Positions 61,359-64,000 of a stretch of DNA of 64,000 nt are shown here, piece by piece. Position 1 is the stretch's first letter, and each line of letters begins with the position of its first letter. The DNA lies in NCBI RefSeq assembly GCF_022836845.1, contig NZ_JAJNNZ010000016.1, positions 1-64,000 on the forward strand, in the 5' to 3' direction. The position numbers were made by a program, and so were the translations under genes. Origin of the DNA: Vibrio gelatinilyticus (GTDB taxonomy: Bacteria; Pseudomonadota; Gammaproteobacteria; Enterobacterales; Vibrionaceae). A model generated the notes under the pieces. The model was not told the origin of the DNA, did no database searches, and saw nothing but the letters and a program-made list of their open reading frames with translations.

Positions 61359-61490
61359 ATGAGCGTATTTACCAGCTTTAGTATGGTATATGAGAAGCCT
61401 TACGGAGTTTGCGCAGTGCACCGCAGTACAAAAAGTCTCGAAAGAGTTAGCTCAATGGTTACCGGGGAAATACTTAGTTCGATACCGTGA
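61359..61490 (+). CDS. Possible 43-residue small protein
   Basis: An ATG preceded by a strong TGGAGG ribosome site at 7 bp spacing opens a 43-codon frame (MSVFTSFSMVYEKPYGV...EILSSIP). No family is recognised. A 70-codon frame (61390-61602) overlaps it in another phase, so this may also be a frameshifted remnant of a longer gene. Confidence 0.35.
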   Translation: MSVFTSFSMVYEKPYGVCAVHRSTKSLERVSSMVTGEILSSIP

Positions 61491-61746
61491 TGAGCTTACA
61501 CCAAAAATTAGCCTGACAGGGAAGGGTACGGCTATTCTAACTTCAAAATTGTGCCAACTGACATTGTCGTTAGTGCGTTTGTTACATAATTCAAATCAAT
61601 AGCTTACGGTTTTTGTTATGAGCCTAAATTTATATATTTATTATTGATATTTATATAATTGCTGGGTAGCATCACTGTTTTATAATGAGGAGACTTTTCT
61701 CCTCAGACGGTACTTTGCTCCCAAAGCTGATGACAAGGATAGGAAC

Positions 61747-63747
61747 ATGCTGCTAAAGCGTATATTTAATCGAGATACCAAGGGTGAACCACAAAGAGAG
61801 CTAGACGCAGTTAAAGTAATAGAGAGTACTCTGCTAGATATTGACAAGGTGTTGCAGCAGTTTTTCCAAGAAAATAGCCACTTTACCCCGGCGTTGATCA
61901 TAAGTTTTGTACCACAGCAGATTAGCTTGGAATCCGTACAGCAAAAAGTAAAACGCTTCGCTCAATGTCCGTGTTTTGCGACGTCTACAGCAGGGGAGTT
62001 ATCGAGCGCTAATGCACCTTTTTATTCAAACAGCCAAGGCAGTGACAAGGTTGTCGTGCAGTTGTTTTCCCAAGATCTGATCAATGATGTCGACGAACAT
62101 CTGGTTGAGCTTCCCTGTCATGATGTGCAAAATGGCCATGTCACTCTTAGCCACAGTGATCGCATTGCGAAAATCGAGACGCAGCTGAAACACATCTCTC
62201 CTAGCGTATCCCTAAACGCAGAAAACTGTGTGGCACTGACAATAGTAAACGGACTGACTAATAGTGAAAACTGGTTGATGGAAGCAGTCTACCAATCGGG
62301 ACGCTTTCCTGTGCCTTTTATTGGTGGGACCTCGGCTGGTGGACTCGACTTCAAATCAGCGCCATTCCATGACGGCAAGGCGATACGCAAACAACATGCT
62401 TTGATCGTATTTGTTGAGCTAGCGCCGGAGTTTGATTACCAACTGTTCAAAACCCAAAACTTTACCACCACAGGAAAATCTTGGTTTATAGGTGATGCCG
62501 ATCCGGCATTGCGCACTGTGAGCGGATTTATCGATCCATCACGTGCCACACTTACCAGCCCAATCGATGAACTTTGCCATTATTTTTCGTGCGGGCAAGA
62601 TCAGCTTGCCGAGCGCTTAAAAGGGCACAGTTTTGCAAGTAAGGTTGGCAATAACTTGTTTGTTCGTTCCATCGCCAACATTGATCTTGCCAATAAAAGC
62701 TTGAGCTTCTTTTGTGATACGCCACTAGGCACCGAGCTTCATTTAGTCAAAGCAACGTCATTCGTTGAACAAACCGAAAAAGACTTTGCGAGTTTTGTAA
62801 CTGAATATGGAGAGCCAGTTGGAGGCATCCTATTTGACTGCATTTTGAGACGTCTCAATAACCAACACTCTTTGTCCCAACTAAGCTGCTTTGATGACTA
62901 CCAAATTGCCGGATTCTCAACATTTGGTGAGTTGTATGGGGTGAACATCAACGAAACGTTGAGTTCGCTGTTCTTCTTTAAGCGAAGAGCCGGGCAAGCG
63001 AATCAACATGCTAATTTTGTCATTGAATATGGGCAGTTTTCTCAATACTTCTTGCAACTTAACAATATGGCCTTACAGCTGATGACTCGTATTCAAGAAG
63101 AGGTGATCAATTCAAGTGCCGGGATCATGAGTGTCGCGAACGAATCAGCAGAGCTGACAAATCAAGCAAGGGATTTGGTCTCGAACATGGGCGATTCCTC
63201 TGTGTCATTGAACAGTGACTTGTCGAAATTTAGCGCCTCCATTGGCAAACTTGCCAACGAAACTCAACTGCTAAGTGATTCTATCCTCGCAGTGAACAGC
63301 GATGTGTCGAGCATCCAAGAAATATTGTCCATCATTAACCAAATAGCAGAGCAAACTAATTTGCTAGCACTGAATGCGAGTATCGAAGCTGCACGAGCAG
63401 GGGAACATGGCAGAGGGTTTGCTGTAGTTGCAGACGAGGTGCGTAACCTTGCAAAAAGCACTCAAGACTCACTGCAATCATCAACGTCCAATGTAAACCA
63501 CCTGCAAACACAAGTCGATGTGCTATCAAAGGTTATCAGTGATGTCTCGAATGAGGCTTCAGGCGCGAGTGAAAATAGCCAGCAGATTGCACAAGCAATG
63601 GCGCTAATTAATCAAGGGGCGAGTGATACTCAGTCATTGCTGGCATCAAGCCTGGGAATGAGTGAACAATTACACGTAACAGGTGAAGAAGCGCAAAAGC
63701 ATTCTCAATCAATTTCTGTCATTCGAAACCAATTAGCTCAGGTATAA
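61747..63747 (+). CDS. FIST-domain methyl-accepting chemotaxis protein
   Basis: A 666-residue chemoreceptor without membrane segments. The N-terminal FIST domains (about 30-410; TSTAGELSSA, FIGGTSAGG, AGFSTFGELYG) are thought to sense small ligands such as amino acids. The C-terminal signalling hairpin (about 430-660) contains the CheA/CheW contact tip at 535-572 (EQTNLLALNASIEAARAGEH onward). It would signal to the chemotaxis kinase from the cytoplasm. No partner genes are nearby. The ATG at 61747 follows AAGGATAGGA. Confidence 0.92.
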   Translation: MLLKRIFNRDTKGEPQRELDAVKVIESTLLDIDKVLQQFFQENSHFTPALIISFVPQQISLESVQQKVKRFAQCPCFATSTAGELSSANAPFYSNSQGSDKVVVQLFSQDLINDVDEHLVELPCHDVQNGHVTLSHSDRIAKIETQLKHISPSVSLNAENCVALTIVNGLTNSENWLMEAVYQSGRFPVPFIGGTSAGGLDFKSAPFHDGKAIRKQHALIVFVELAPEFDYQLFKTQNFTTTGKSWFIGDADPALRTVSGFIDPSRATLTSPIDELCHYFSCGQDQLAERLKGHSFASKVGNNLFVRSIANIDLANKSLSFFCDTPLGTELHLVKATSFVEQTEKDFASFVTEYGEPVGGILFDCILRRLNNQHSLSQLSCFDDYQIAGFSTFGELYGVNINETLSSLFFFKRRAGQANQHANFVIEYGQFSQYFLQLNNMALQLMTRIQEEVINSSAGIMSVANESAELTNQARDLVSNMGDSSVSLNSDLSKFSASIGKLANETQLLSDSILAVNSDVSSIQEILSIINQIAEQTNLLALNASIEAARAGEHGRGFAVVADEVRNLAKSTQDSLQSSTSNVNHLQTQVDVLSKVISDVSNEASGASENSQQIAQAMALINQGASDTQSLLASSLGMSEQLHVTGEEAQKHSQSISVIRNQLAQV

Positions 63748-64000
63748 GCTAATTCCGCTTTGTTTATTTCTGCAAACAACTTTGTTGCCTAGATGTCGTA
63801 AGAAATTATCGATGTCTAGGCAATGGTTTCTCAAAATCCAGTTATTTATATCGGCATTACTTCTTTTGCTAGTGTGTTACCCTTGAGCGCCAATAAGTTA
63901 CTGTATTTACATGCCATGAACTGTTTGAGTCGGTCAATATATAGCCCTACCTCACCAAACGAATATCACACGACTTCGTTACTTCTTGATTAAAAAATGA
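63748..64000. other. Non-coding end of window with a hairpin
   Basis: TTGCCTAGA (63785-63793) pairs with TCTAGGCAA (63815-63823), a possible terminator of the chemoreceptor gene, though no T tract follows directly. No gene is seen up to the window end. Confidence 0.4.

Overview
The window reads as a chromosomal segment of a Vibrio species. The evidence is the gene order (tRNA-Asp/tRNA-Trp, trhP-yfhL, phoBR, ppk-ppx, pstCAB-phoU, queA-tgt-yajC-secDF, suhB-trmJ-isc operon-pepB-ndk, rlmN-rodZ-ispG-hisS-yfgM-bamB-der, yfgJ, xseA, guaBA), an oxyR2/prx2-type divergent pair, remnants of a Vibrio-type chitinase A, and a GlyGly-CTERM anchored exoenzyme. Most of it is conserved core genome. The accessory parts are 0.13-2.8 kb, 46.9-51.5 kb and 58.1-63.8 kb.

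Layout. 0-2.8 kb: the 3' end of a tRNA (probably rRNA) operon, a decayed copy of the tRNA-Trp 3' end, and an A/T-rich gene for a large tubulin/FtsZ-like protein of unknown role. 2.8-5.6 kb: trhP-yfhL (tRNA uridine hydroxylation) and rdgC. 5.7-18 kb: a phosphate block with phoB-phoR-pstS, ppk-ppx, and pstCAB-phoU; two Pho boxes with 11-bp periodicity tie it together. 18-22.7 kb: a small outer-membrane-like protein, cutC, prx2/oxyR2, a 0.9-kb gap that looks like a non-coding RNA locus, and a CBS-pair protein. 22.9-28.7 kb: queuosine synthesis (queA, tgt) and the Sec accessory operon yajC-secD-secF. 28.7-38 kb: suhB, trmJ, and the Fe-S operon iscRSUA-hscBA-fdx-iscX, followed by pepB and ndk. 38.3-46.9 kb: rlmN, rodZ, ispG, hisS, yfgM, bamB, der. 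46.9-51.5 kb: an AlaX-like editing protein, a GAF-GGDEF diguanylate cyclase, yfgJ, and a two-gene beta-glucan locus (a circularly permuted GH16 lichenase lipoprotein plus a surface-anchored GH5). 51.7-56.5 kb: xseA and guaB-guaA. 56.5-64 kb: an alanine/Na+ symporter, thiD under a TPP riboswitch, a chitinase A gene that has lost its middle, ribB under an FMN riboswitch, and a FIST-domain chemoreceptor.

How the genes work together. PhoR/PhoB sense phosphate through PstSCAB/PhoU and probably control both the transporter and polyphosphate metabolism from one shared divergent Pho box. IscR represses its own Fe-S operon through two IscR boxes that together form a perfect 26-bp inverted repeat. OxyR2 with Prx2 handles low-level peroxide. 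The GH5/GH16 pair would degrade mixed-linkage beta-glucan outside the cell.

Most worth following up: the tubulin-like gene beside the tRNA operon; the predicted approx. 340-nt RNA at 21.87-22.21 kb; the Fibrobacter-type circular permutation of the GH16 enzyme; the chitinase deletion scar; and the IscR-box inverted repeat. All family assignments were made by reading the sequence and from memory; no database search was run.
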